The notes under the pieces: model-generated
The model's database searches: none
What the model saw: the letters and a program-made list of their open reading frames with translations, nothing else
What the model was told of the DNA's origin: nothing
Translations under genes and position numbers: made by a program
Part shown: positions 25,401-38,262 of the stretch, in pieces
How positions within the stretch are numbered: the first letter of the stretch is position 1
How the letters are laid out: the number at the start of each line of letters is the position of its first letter
Assembly (NCBI RefSeq): GCF_010183535.1
Contig: NC_071331.1
Span: forward strand, 15,810,001-15,874,000
Length of the DNA stretch: 64,000 nt
From: Caenorhabditis remanei
Lineage: Eukaryota > Nematoda > Chromadorea > Rhabditida > Rhabditidae
Reading direction: 5' to 3'

Positions 25401-27555
25401 CTCTAACATTCCTCTTCAAAATTTATGAGCTAATGCACAGACAGGTAATTGAGTCTATGATATTCAAAAGTCTGCATTTATTTTATTGTAAATTTTAAAT
25501 AGTCAAAGGCGAGAGAGGTTTTTCGAACTTTCGAAATGGGAACTGCTTTGCACTTTGTATAACGAAATAGAGGTCACTAACGGACTTAAACCAAAAATTC
25601 AAAAGCATAGCTTTAATGAAAGTCAAAAAAGTACAACCGAGTCACCACTGATAGTTTCAGTTGGAAAACCTCGAGAAGTCCCTTGTTTTGTTCTATCTCC
25701 GGTTAAATAGTTCTGGAATATTTCTCCCTCTTAGTACCCACCTACATCTCCAAGTCAGTCAGTCACATGTGTTTTTTCAGTGCCATTTCTCAAATCGGTG
25801 TCTCCTTTTCATCTTTTCTCATCGCGCAATCGTCTACAAAGCGCTCCGGCTATCTATTGCGTAACCAGCTTCTTCTCCTTCGAAAACATAGCGCGCAAAA
25901 GAGATTTTTCTTTTTCTACCGTGTTGTTATGCATTTCTCTCTTTCTCTTTCCTCTTAGTCGCTGACCACCAACCGTCCTTTAAGATGAGAATAACTGGAC
26001 GAACCAGTTTCTTCTCTCTTTTTTTGGTCTGCCGTGGCGCGGTGGGGGGATTCTGGAGAAGAGACTGGCATCTAGCCAGACAGATATATGTACATAAATA
26101 CAAATCGTTGCGCAACCACTTTTGATCTAAGATACACTGAACGATGATCAGAGGGAGAGAAAGAAAGAATTATGGATCATAGCTTGAACTCTTGATTAAT
26201 ATCTTCCCCGTACTTACCCATTTTGACAATCATACTGTTCTGACGAGCTTCTTGAACAAGTTGATACTCTTGCACGTGGCAACTTCTCAGATGACGAATC
26301 ATTCCAGTAGTGCTGAAAGTCACATTTTCAGCTTAAAATAACTAATTGGGTATGAGATCGTAACAGGTTTTTGCACCATTTTAATGCTGCATTAGCCTAG
26401 AATGACATCATCAATCGTGTCTACAGAATCCCCATTCTTATAGGAAGTCAGAATTCCAAGAAGTTCCGAAATTCGCACATTATTTTGACACCTGTTCGGG
26501 TCTCAAACACAAAAAAAAAACAAAAGCTTCGGAGAAAAAACAGAAGAATTGATACGAGTAGTTGAGACGCTCGAATGATTTTCAATGCGATTTTCAAAAG
26601 GTGTCTGCTAAAAATCCGAAGAAAGAAATAACGAATTGTAAATCAGTGTTTTCGGTGTTCAAGACTTGTCAAAAACAAACTTGTTTTGAAGAAGAGATAC
26701 TGTAGGTTTCTTGAATATACTGAATTTGGAAGAAGATAGAGTAATACTACAAAAGTGGTTGAAACTATCAATATATTCATCAAAAATCAAAAAGGCAATA
26801 GGGAAAAAGCAGACTGAGATTATGCTTACCTTGAGTTCGTGGCTTTTATCTTTTTCCGGCAAATACGGCATTCTGCAGCTTGCTCAATCGTTGGTAACTC
26901 ATCGAAATACCTCCAAACTTTGGCAGTTTTCACTGTTGACCCGCCGACTCTCTTTCTCAACGGATACTCGGTCGTCTGAAAATGTTCTGATTGAAAAATA
27001 CGTTTGAGGTAGATGAAGTAGTGGGGCATTTTGCTGTGAAGAGAATCAAGAAACATATATCTTGCAGTTTTAAAAGTAGAAAATGAGGAGTATCAGCATA
27101 AACGTATCATCCGAATATATGTATTCTTAGCCGGAAGAATAAACTAACTACCTATCTAGGAAACTGTGGATCTAAAACATGTCACCCAGCCATATCGTAT
27201 TTTTCTGTTTTCCCACTTACCCCACGAATCTTTCCTCCGTGTTGTGGATGTTGTTGATTTTGCAGATGATGTCCGTAGTTGTTTCTGGACAGAGGAGTTC
27301 CCGGACCGTTTCCTGGTGATCCCATATTCCTATTCAATGCTTGTAACTGTGATTGAAGCAATGATTGAAGTTGAGTGCTTCTTATTTGGGAAGCAAATGC
27401 AGCAAATGCTGATGGAAACGTGGCCAGAGACACTGGAGCATGTCCATTTGCTCCGGCTGTTGCTGGTACTGTAACTGGTGATGGTAGCATTGATGGGGGA
27501 AGACCAAGCAGCGGACCAAATGGACTCTGTGTCTGCATTCCAGAATCTGGGGTAC
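22458..27555 (-). CDS. bed-3: BED-3, BED-type zinc-finger transcription regulator
   Basis: Exons on the minus strand: 27221-27555, 26830-26975, 26218-26312, 24333-24859, 24087-24286, 23122-23275, 22972-23073, 22458-22718. The first starts with two bases of a split codon. An ATG at 27538 then opens a 600-residue protein, so that ATG is probably the start and the exons upstream non-coding, though a further coding exon is not excluded. The N-terminus is Pro/Ala/Gln-rich. The BED finger spans about residues 124-167, with W127, C142, C145, H162 and H167. A Ser-rich linker and a segment resembling the start of a hAT-transposase fold (363-428) follow. After them come an acidic Glu run and a C-terminal helical region. 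In C. elegans, BED-3 (F25H8.6 by memory) acts in vulval cell division and molting under LIN-39 control through intronic enhancers. The 1.4 kb intron at 24860-26217 showed no exon. Confidence 0.83.
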
Positions 27556-30500
27556 CTGGAATTGATAGAAATAGGAATATGAATATAGATTAGAGAAAAG
27601 AAATCAAATAGTGGAGGCAGAATGGAAAAGTTATAGTTAGAGGCGTTCAGATTTCTCTTCAGGGAGGTAAATCATGTTCGTTTTCGAAAAAAAAGATCGC
27701 CCAGACGGGACAAAATGACACTCAGAAAAGGAGGTGTGGATGAGTCTCGGCACGCGCCGATTCTTGCAAACAAAGAAATCGATAAGGATCTTTTTTTGAA
27801 ATGAGGGTGGTCGTGGGTGATGCACTTTTAGATTTTGTCTCGATTCTCTCGTTATTTTATGACCCATGAAGACCAAGAAAAAGAAAGAAGAATGATGAAG
27901 TCTTGAAGATGTTTCCAGAAATAAACGGTCAAATCGGAAAGGATTAGTACAGTTTCAAGAGTTGGAAGAGGAGGGATTTAAAAGAAAAAGTGAAAATTGA
28001 AAAGAGGATCAAGAGAGCGGAACGTCCGGCCTCGCGCTCGGGTATCGAAGCTTTATGGTGATGGCGAAGGGTGTACAAAAGGGGCGGAGCCAAGAGATGG
28101 TGATGGTGAAGAGGAGCGGCGGGAGGGCGATTGGTGAAGAGGATGAAGGAGGAGGTGAGAAGACAAAAGAGCAAGAAGAGACAGGAAGGGGCGGAGTCAA
28201 GAGACAGAGACAGAGTTCGGAGAGGGAATGGGTCAATGTGGGGGCGACGATTGATGAGGTCAGGAAGGAATGGAATGGAAGAAAATGGGACGAGAGTTTG
28301 AGCAAGACTTTGAAGTATACGGTAATGAGAAATAGTAAATAAAGATGTCAGTTTGAATACATTGGAAGAAAACATAATATGTTATAATAGAGTTTGAAAC
28401 TGATCAGAAACAACAAAAACTAGCAAAAATGAAGAATTTGAAAACGCAAACAAGTGGAGAACTGTAGAGACGGTTTCAGATCACGATGAGCTGCATTACA
28501 TTATTTGAGCTCTACTAGTTGAGATGTTGATATACTAACTTTCATGTGTGAAAAACCTCTAAAACTGTTGCATTTCCAAAAAAAACTTTTTCAAGTATCT
28601 TGAATATATCTGCCATCAAGAAGACGATCTCTCGGATTGCGTGCGCATCCTTAGATACACACCGGTTGCGTCAGCGCTTCTAGACAAGGTGTGACGCGAT
28701 CCGCCGTCCATGGTGCCTCCAGCGTCTTCTTTCCGCGCGGCGCGACACGAAAAAGAAGTCGTCCTCCCTCGTTGCCATCTCATTTCTCTCGACTCCGCCT
28801 CTTTCTTCCTCAATTTTCCAACTGACCATCGGCTTTTGGCAGCCAATGGGAAGAGGGATAAACCGGCTTTTTGCCGTACCGTTCGGCCCCGTCTCAGACA
28901 AGAAACAACGTAAAAGTATACAGAAAGAAAAAAGAAAGAAGAAGAAGAAGACGTGAACGTAGAAAGAGAGGGAGTGGAACATCTTCTGCTTATGTTGTTA
29001 TTGTAGTAAAAAAGCAAGAAGAAGCATGCATAATAAGTGGAGAAGAACTTGAAGAATATGCCAGAATAAAGAAAATCATTGGCAGCATATGTTGAGATGG
29101 CCATGTGATCATTATATGATTATGAGAATGACCACAACATAAGTTTGTCTAAGCTTATATCTACTAGTTTACAGGTTTTCATGCTGAAAGTGTACACATA
29201 AGATAGTTTGGCAGGGGCCAGATGAAGTGACTTCTGGGAAAAGTTTGGGAAGAAAGAAGGGGAGAGAAAGATGGTATGAGGGACTGCTCATTTCTCCAGA
29301 TTTCAATGTTTCTAGAGGTTCAGAGCAGAAAATGGAGAATAGCCACTCTTGACTAGAGAGCTTCATAAGTCTCGATTTGGCAGTTCAACTGGTTCATGTT
29401 TTTATGATAGAGGACATGCACTTGCTCTTCTTAGCTGAAAATGGTCTCACCCGTAGAGTGTTGACCATCGAACTCCTACTGAAAATCTCCTTCTGTCCCT
29501 TACTAATGTTATACAGAGGTTCAGTCCCTCGTTGTTAATTTCTGCATGACTTCTTCCTTCTTCTTTATTCCATTGTTTCCAAAATATCATAATCCATTTT
29601 TGTATGCTTCTGCTGTTTCATTTCTCTCATATCTTATCAATATCCGATCCTCTCCTCTCCTCATTTTCTTTTTTCTTATCCGCGACGACGCCATCACGGC
29701 GGCGTTATTACGATTGCGCAACTACGCAATTTTAGCTTTTTCCTGTAATTCTGCGTCTCTTCTCGAAATTCGCTTCTGACACACGGCAACGTAGAAGAGG
29801 ATGGCGTTGTAATCGGTCGAACAAACCAAAAAACCCGAATATCGAATGGTAGTGGTCAACGGCTTCATAGTCTTCTTCTTCAGCTTCTACTTCAACTAAG
29901 CGTGTCGTAAAGTCGTCGATCCCTCACTGTCGTCGTCGTCATCCGTAAATGTTGCGCCAGATTCTTCAGAAGACGTTGCCCTTTTTCGTTTTGGCAACGT
30001 TGTCGTACCGATCGACACATAGGGGGCATTTAATCGGCTTCAGCTTCGGTCCGAGACAAGATCACCCAGGTGGAATCTCGTTTTTGCAATGATGGTAAAG
30101 TGCGAGAGGAAGCTGAAGAAAAGGATGAAGAAGCGGTAGGAAAATTGACAAAAACGAGATCCACCACACACCTGGAGAAGCTTTTTATGCGCATTTCGAG
30201 ACGCATTGAGACACTTTTTATATGGAAAAATGGACAATTGAATCAATGAAAAAATGGTGGCGAGAAAGAAAAGTTTTGGGAATAAGTAGGTGACCAAGAT
30301 GAGGGAAACATGGTCGAGATACTTTGGCTAGTTGAGTTTTCAACTGTTTCCTTGGTGCAGGAATCTTGGAATTTAAGATAACCATTTACTTCACTCTTCA
30401 GTGGTGTATTCCATAACCAATACTTCTCTTAGCTGATCCTGGACGGCATTGAACTGTTCCCTAGATCTGTTCACTATTCCTTAATAGACTTTATCGTCTC

Positions 30501-31101
30501 CCTGACCACCATCAGATGCCATTCTACCTGATAGTTACGCGTTCAGATTCGTTTTGATTCGATTTCTCTCCACCCTCTTCGCTCTTCCGATTTCTCGCAG
30601 ACACCCTTTACATTTCTGACACAAAACTGGATATACGAAGGCGATCCGACGTCTTCAACAACCAAGAAATAAAAAAGAAAAAAGAAGAAGCAAGACTCGA
30701 TTGCGCAACAGGACAGAGAGAAGCGCCCTCTTGGAATGAGAGAGTGGGAGGAGAGTGGACACTCTATGCCGATATGCGATGATGATCGAAGACGACTTGG
30801 CAGAATCAGAAAAGAGAAGAAGCAGAAGTTGGAGAATCAAAGAAAAAGAAGATGCAATACCAAACACACTAAGCAAAAAATGAGTGTGGATGGCGCACGC
30901 CGACGCTCCTGTTGCTGATGATGGACGATGATGAGATGAAACGAACATCACAACATGACATAATCGGAAGAAAAAAAGAAGGAAAAGGTGGAAAAGAGAT
31001 AAGAACATAGCTGATTCAGAAGGTGTTTAAACGTATCAGAATGACAGTGTAAAGCTCTTGATATCCCTTAGATACAGTAAGATTTAAAAGACACATCTCA
31101 C

Positions 31102-31139
31102 CTACAGGTACAGAGAGTTCTATTCCAGGTGTTCACACT
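31102..31139 (-). other. bed-3: Candidate 5' UTR exon of bed-3
   Basis: On the minus strand a TTCTTTTTAG acceptor is followed by 38 nt and a GTGAGA donor. Spliced to 27555, the frame of the BED-3 N-terminus stays open back to a TGA inside this exon without another ATG. That fits a leader exon followed by the ATG at 27538. Based on splice consensus only. Confidence 0.3.
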
Positions 31140-34100
31140 CTAAAAAGAACAAGAAATGCTAAATCTGGAAACATGGAAGACCTTGGATTCTATGTCACAT
31201 CATCAAAAACATGGTGACCAAGACCATCAAAGAGTGCGAATCGAAATCGAGTCGTAAATTAGTAGGTACTAGTAGGCACCGAGACAAGAGAAGTATTCTG
31301 TTCATTCAGAGGGTGGGTGTCAAAGTGATGAATGGTACAAACAGGTGACATTTGGGGGCACCCACAACAAGACGCTCCACAAAATAGGCGCCGGCGCTCG
31401 AGAGACAGCTGTTTTGGGGTCCATGTTTTATTCTAGGACAAGAAGAAACCTTGCAACATGCAAACAGTATCGGATACATATTCAAAAAGTGTCAGTTTTC
31501 TTGAAGAACACCAAAAGAGACGGGAAGAAGATCGGGGGTATTTTGATACGGTAGACGGCACATGTAGGTAATTAGCCTCGAAGGAAGAAAAAGAGGAAAC
31601 GGGACAGGAAACGGATCGTTGCACATTCCGACAAGAATAACATTTCCAAATGAAAAAGAAGTTACTAGTTTAGTACAAAGTGATGTTGCGGTACCGTAAC
31701 TTACGGTCAATTGTCAATTAAATAATTGAAATTTCAAAAGATCTCGGTTGTCCGAATACTGAGTTTATGATCAAAATAACTTTTCATAATCTTGAGATGA
31801 GCTAGTTTCAAATTCACTGTTGCTCTTTACCAAAAAGTGCAAAAAGTAAATTCTCATTGAACTTTGATGGAGTACCGACCAAATGGGTTATCGTTTTTCC
31901 ACTTCGATAATGTGAAAATTTGAAAATGGATAAAAAAGTGACCTACTATCTGATTTATTTAATGCTCAGAGGGTTTTCATAGCAAACCTAGATCTTTGTT
32001 TTTGTGGTGCCATTTTTTGGACGAGTTCTTGTCTAAAAGTTGACCCACAGTAATAGTAGCTAATAGGAATGGTCCTCCCTGTTTTCATAAGGAAGAACAA
32101 GCCAGTCTAAAATTTGTCAAATACAAAATACAATTGGCTCTGTTGGGAACTGGAAAAACGAATAATTTTTGGTAGGTCCTAGCTTCAAACGCTGAGCAAC
32201 ACAGCGGATGTTTGAGAGCTCAATTTCAACAGCCGAATAATTCAACTATGTAGATATCAATTCACAGTCCTTGAACACTGTTTGATCTCGACTTTCAGTT
32301 TCTGAATGTTCTATCCCAGTAAGCTTCTTTCTCTTCTTCTTCTTCTTCCCACTTCCTGTTCTTTTTCTTTCTCATTTCCCCATGTCCTCAATCCCCTTAC
32401 TATCGCTCGGACGCTCCGTTTGTGTGTATTTGAGAAATGGTGAAAACCGACAATTATGATCGGATGCAAGAAACGGAAAAACGGAAAATAAAGTGGTAGA
32501 GAGGGGTATACAGTAGTATAATCTCTTCTCGAAATGTAACTATTCGAAAAGAAATGAATGGTGGATCACTCGGGATTTCGGAGTCGACATTCCGGTGGGA
32601 TGTGGGGAAACAAAGATTAAGAAGGGAATACCGTAGTGTCGAAGGATAAGATTTTGGAATTTCAATGAGAGCAGAAGCTTCAGAAGAAAAATAAAAACAT
32701 ATGAATGGATAGAAAAATGAGGAATACTCGAGAATTTCCAGATTTGGAAATCGTCAGAACCCTGGTTCCAGACCCTTATTGAAGTCAAAACATTCGAGAA
32801 TCTCGACTCGGAATCTGTCTCAAAAAATAGAAAATGGGTTTGAATCAATCTTGAAGACGTCCAAGAAATTAGGAACCCGTGAAACCCTTAATGGAAGATG
32901 GGTGGTAGGAAAACGGGGTGGTAACAATAACATTTGCAACCGTCATCTCAACGATAATGATGATTCTCGGACAGTCCCTTCACAAACATAACATGAACAC
33001 GATAATTGGGAGCGGTGGTGCATTTACGAAGTCTCTCTCTCCCTCTCTCACACCGCCACCATCCAACATCATCTATCCATCAGAAGACAAGTAAAAAGCG
33101 AAGAGAATGAGAGTACCGGTCACTTTTCTCGTCACCCAACTACCGGACACCTAATTGGTATGTTCAGGTCGGGATGGAAATGTTGCAGAGATGGTTAATG
33201 GAACGATTTTAGGTCCATTCTTGTATTGTTGTGGTCAATCAAGCGTTTTGAGATCAATTTCCGAAATGGGTTTCATGAAACTCTCGACCTCTACAACAAT
33301 CGGATGGAAAAAGGAAATGGCGATCTGTTAGGGATCATAAAAATGAGCTCCAAAGGTTCTGGACAACTCAAAGCAGAAGCTTCAAAACTTCTTACTCTGA
33401 TCGGTCGTCCTACAATTTGGACATTAACAAATTGAAGCTAACATGAAAATCCATACCGATTTGAAATAAAAGTGAGAATGGAACACACAAACAGAGGAGT
33501 TCATCATTTAGCCCCGTGTCCACACACCTCCAAAATATCGAAATCGAGAGCGGATTTCCGCGCGCTTTGACTCAAAGTAGGTCACGCTCGTGATTTTTCA
33601 AAACTTTTAGGCATAAAACAGTCGAGACGAGCTTCCGGAGACCGATTGAATCCGATTATGAATAGGAAAAATGTTTGATTGGTGATGACCAACGAGAGAA
33701 AAGAATCGGATGGACTGGTCAGTTGGTGAATAGGTTATATCTAGTTAAGGACTCGATTCCGGTTATTGTTTTCTAGTAGTAATCTCGGTTGATTTCTGAA
33801 TATCCACGAGAAAAAGGAAAATCTAGAAGCAAGATTCTCTATGAGACATTTCTAGATTAGTCATCAACTAATAAGTGACTCCCATGATCACTTCAAAGAG
33901 TATGAAGTATTTTATGGTACCCGAGACTATATTATGTCATAACCTGTCACCAATGAAAAAAGTTCATCACAAGAGAGAAGCCGCCTGTTGCGTTGGCGTC
34001 ATTGGTCGCCGGGGGGCCTTGAGATGGAGTGGTGTCGCTTACTTTCTCACTTGTATGACACCAGAGTGAGGGGTGGAGATGAGAGGGGGTCGGCTCGTTT

Positions 34101-35489
34101 TCTTGAAATTTCATAGACAATAATGTAATCAGGGAGTCTGTAAATGCTTTTAAAGCCCTTGTTTATACTTTAGATATGTTCAGTTGACTTTAAGAAGATC
34201 TGCAATTTCCAGCAAAGGACGTATAGAACATTTCTCGATGGCTCCATTCCAGATTTCAACAATTCCGTTTTCCACCAGAAGAACACCTGCCAACAATTCG
34301 AAATTCCTCATCTCGCTCATTGGTTGACCCAGTTTTCACAAAATGAACAACTCATTAAGCAATCATTTTCACTTTTTTCGTTCTTCTGATATCTTAAGAA
34401 ACACCGCTGCATATCCTCTCTTTTTCGAACACCTGTCCTTTGTTTTGACTGTCGGAGATGCTAGTAGATGGGTGACAAAACTCATTGAAGCATGACTTGT
34501 CTTTAGTCAAAATGAGAGAACTGGGTTACACCAACACAGTTATATGACCGGATGGATTGTCATGGATCCATAGCGGTACGTTGAACGAGTAGAAAGACAA
34601 AGGGCAAGAAGAAGACCGGTTGTTCGGAGTGACTCTCTGCGTGGGGGTGATGCTAAATGAGCTTTGTGTTGGCTACTAGGTCACTCGCACATTTCACACC
34701 TTTCCCAGCCGTTTGACATACATTTTCATGTTCCCCAGGTGTTTTTTTGGATGGGATAAGATGGGTGAACGGAGAAAAAAACGAAGGAGAAGAAGCACCC
34801 TGGGGAGAAGTCAACAAGGACAAAGGAACATTTATTCTCAGGATTCAGATGAAGATTTAGAGCAATCAATTTACTTGTGGATTCACATGGGTTCACATGG
34901 AACTGGGACCTGAGAAACTTTCGAAGGGATCGGCTGACCTGAAAAAAAGAATTCTGGAAGCCGAGGATACAGTATACAACTCGTAGTCATTCAGTCGTGT
35001 CATGTGATCCTCTTGGTTTTTTTCTGGACAATTCCGACTTTTTTCTTGTTTATTTGTGCACTTTTACTTTATTCCTTTATTCCATCTCTTCTACTTTCCA
35101 TCATCATTTTTTCTCTGCGTCTCTCAATTTTCCACAGTATTCCATGTTCACATATGCTCATTATATTACACTGATCGACGTCTTGCGCACCCGATTCCCA
35201 TCGAGCAACAGGAAAAAAGAGCAAGCACAAAAAAGTGTTCAGGAGTTTTTGTTCGTTTCGGATACCCGACAAAGCAGTAAAGAAAACGAGTATATATCGA
35301 AAATAGGTGGAGAAATAGTGTGAAGATTCAGGAGACGAAGTGATGATTGCGCACTTGGTGAGCATCTGACGGAATGAATCACGGGATCGTCGATCGGAAT
35401 ATCTTGATGGACAATTCACGGGAGAGAAAGAGCAGGAGCTGGGAAGAAGAAGAAGAACAAATCTGAAGATGACAGGGGCTGGGGAGCTA

Positions 35490-36638
35490 CAGTAGCGAGC
35501 ATAAGTGAGCACCCCTTCATACTTTTATATGTAACTCTGTTGAATCGTGTCCGTTTTGCATAAACTTTTTTTTGAAAGAAAGCCAAAGTATTCAGCAATA
35601 AGAAAATATGTTTTTTGAAAAATTTGCGTTTGCTGATTTTTTCGATAATCGATTTTTCCTGATCTTGATTTGAAAATTCGAAAAAAAACTTTTTATTTTT
35701 CTCTTGGAGATATTGAGTTTTTAGTTTAAAAATGTTGGAAAACACTCGATTAAACAAAAAATTATGTTGAATCGGCTTCTCAACTCCTGAGAATCGTGCT
35801 AGAGCTCCAGAAGTCAAAAGTAGTGCCTTCGGGGAAATCATCATAACTCATCAAAAAATTTTCAAAATTTTTTGAAACATGTACCAAAATACGTGTCTTG
35901 AGTTTTTCTACAAACCAACGTTAAAAAATTACAATTTTAGAAAAAATAATTTTTCAAATTTTTTTCACTCAAAAATTATTTTATTCTCATTTTTTCTCAA
36001 TTTCCGTTATTTTCTGGCTATAACACGAACAAGGAATACATACATGTGTTTTGTTATTTGTGATAAAACACTTTGCATACAGTTTTTGTAACGTATGTAC
36101 GTTTTATAGCCAGAAAATAACGGAAATTGAGAAAAAATGAGAATAAAATTATTTTTGAGTGAAAAAAAATTTGAAAAATTATTTTTTCTAAAATTGTAAT
36201 TTTTTTAATGTTGGTTTGTAGAAAAACTCAAGACACGTATTTTGGTACATGTTTCAAAAAAGTTTGAAAATTTTTTGATGAGTTATGATGATTTCCCCGA
36301 AGGCACTACTTTTGACTTCTGGAGCTCTAGCACGATTCTCAGGAGTTGAGAAGCCGATTCAACATAATTTTTTGTTTATTCGAGTGTTTTCCAACATTTT
36401 TAAACTAAAAACTCAATATCTCCAAGAGAAAAATAAAAAGTTTTTTTCGAATTTTCAAATCAAGATCAGGAAAAATCGATTATCGAAAAAATCAGCAAAC
36501 GCAAATTTTTCAAAAAACATATTTTCTTATTGCTGAATACTTTGGCTTTCTTTCAAAAAAAAGTTTATGCAAAACGGACACGATTCAACAGAGTTACATA
36601 TAAAAGTATGAAGGGGTGCTCACTTATGCTCGCTACTG
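35490..36638. mobile_element. Palindromic (foldback) DNA transposon with TA target duplication
   Basis: The left arm 35490-36023 is matched by its reverse complement at 36104-36638 with very few differences (an A-run indel and scattered single changes), around an 80 bp spacer. The ends are CAGTAGCGAGCATAAGTGAG and its complement, each flanked by TA (35488-35489 and 36639-36640). This is the signature of a non-autonomous Tc1/mariner-type element. Frames inside the arms (35844 leftwards and 36285 rightwards) begin with the same residues because the arms are copies; they do not look like a transposase. Confidence 0.85.
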
Positions 36639-37080
36639 TAACTCTACCGTAACTTGAAATTTCTGAATTCACTTCTTTTCATAACGTGGATTACTGTAGA
36701 GTATTGTATTGTCTTTTTTCGAAGCGTTTTCTATACATCTTATCATTTCGAGAAATCATTGACACCCAAAACCCATCAAAACGGTTTCAAAATCATCGTA
36801 AAATTCAACATTTCTCTCTTCGTTCCCCGCTCGAAGGTGACATTTTATGAGCTACCATTTTGAAGGTCGATTCGAAGTTTTCGAATTGATTCTAGGTTTT
36901 GAAATCAAGAATTCAAAAGACAAAGGGGGATGAATTCACATGAGAATACGGTAGTTTAGGTTCTCTTTTTCTCAAAATCCATTAGGTTCACACTCGGTTA
37001 ATTATTAATAAGATGCAACAATAAGGTTGTGTTGCGAAAAGAGAAAAGACACGGGGTATTATTGTTGCGGTTTGTGAATG

Positions 37081-37097
37081 AGAGAGAGAGAGAGAGG
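37081..37097. repeat. AG dinucleotide microsatellite
   Basis: Eight AG units and a trailing G form an uninterrupted tract. Likely polymorphic; no function inferred. Confidence 0.8.
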
Positions 37098-38262
37098 TCG
37101 ATTGACTATTAACTTCCAATCCATTAAGACAACCTTTTCAGGAGATACATTTATTTGAAGGAGATTTGGAGGTAGGGACCATCCCTCATTATTTGGAATA
37201 TTGTAGAACTCTGGAACTCTTGAATGATTTATCTGATTCAAGCTGATCGTAGTTTAGGAATTTGTCTGTATGTGAATATGAACGCCATAACAGTTTTTCA
37301 GTATTTCTTTCAGAAAAATATTCAACAAATTCACTTTTACAGTAATCACACAAACTGATGCTCTAAATCAATAAACTTGATGAAAAGTACAAAGTCATTG
37401 AATGAAATTTTAACCTTTTCTACTACTAAGTAAACTTATTTCGTTATCAACTTTACTTTCGGAAGAATAAATCAAAGACGAACCGCCTAAAAGAACCCCA
37501 TTTCCGAAAATGGGAAACCCCATTAGATTAGGCTCAATGTCACATTCTACTATTGTCCTTTCGCGAGTTGGTTTCATTTCGTCAGCAAGTTCATAAACTA
37601 TTTGGAGAGCTCGTAAAACATGTGTTGGCTCTCTCCTTTCTTTTGTGCTCACACACGCACACCATCCCCTTCTTATTTCCATTTATCATAAAGTGAAGAA
37701 GCACGGGGGCAAAGGGGGGAAAGACGAGGAAAAAGACAGTATAACTAATATTCTTTCGGAGAAGCTTTTTATGTTGGCGAAGCGATGTCTCCGTGTGATT
37801 TACAAGTTTCGGAAAGTCGGAATACCTTCTGGATCTGAAGGGTAACATAGGATCTTTTACGATTAGGTGTTGGTTGAAATACGATACTTAAGCGGAACAA
37901 TATGTTGGAGAGCAGTCAGAATCGAGAACAAGAATGAAAAGGTGTTGATAGAGAAAGAAGGGATTTTTTTGGAAAAACAATCACTTTATTCCAAAAAAGT
38001 TGAGTGAGCATCTGAAGCTTAAGAAATTATTAGTTTACAACAATAAAATGAAATTATGGACGAGATATGTACTTTCGATGAAATTGGAAAAATACTGGCA
38101 TAAAGCAATTTGGAATTATTGTTTTGATTTTTCCGAGGTACTGAACTCGTTTCGTTTCAATGAATAGGGCAATTTTTGAAAATGGGTAAGTAGAGTGCAA
38201 ATAACAGTGAAAAATATTATGAAGACGGCAGGTATTGTAGAGCTGTAAAATCGGGTTTCCAA

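Larger units (their letters stand above)
27556..38262. promoter_or_regulatory. Long upstream/5' intron region of bed-3
   Basis: More than 10 kb with no coding exon I can support. It contains purine-rich blocks (about 28050-28280 and 28900-29000), a candidate untranslated exon at 31102-31139, a palindromic transposon at 35490-36638, and a short AG repeat at 37081-37097. Open frames here are short and lack splice structure. The span fits a large first intron and enhancer region for bed-3. The part next to 38262 also includes the 3' UTR of the bestrophin gene. Confidence 0.5.

Noticed and set aside
28616..29104. 162-codon minus-strand frame in the bed-3 upstream region
   Set aside because: Its composition reflects a purine-rich plus strand (Phe/Ser runs); overlapping frames on the other strand are equally long.
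29450..29479. Mini-exon with good acceptor and donor upstream of bed-3 (minus strand, contains an ATG)
   Set aside because: Splicing to 27555 puts its ATG out of frame with the BED-3 protein. It could be a UTR exon at most.
35416..35844. 142-codon minus-strand open frame, with a partner frame at 36285-36536
   Set aside because: Both lie in the arms of the palindromic element and are copies of each other; no transposase motif.
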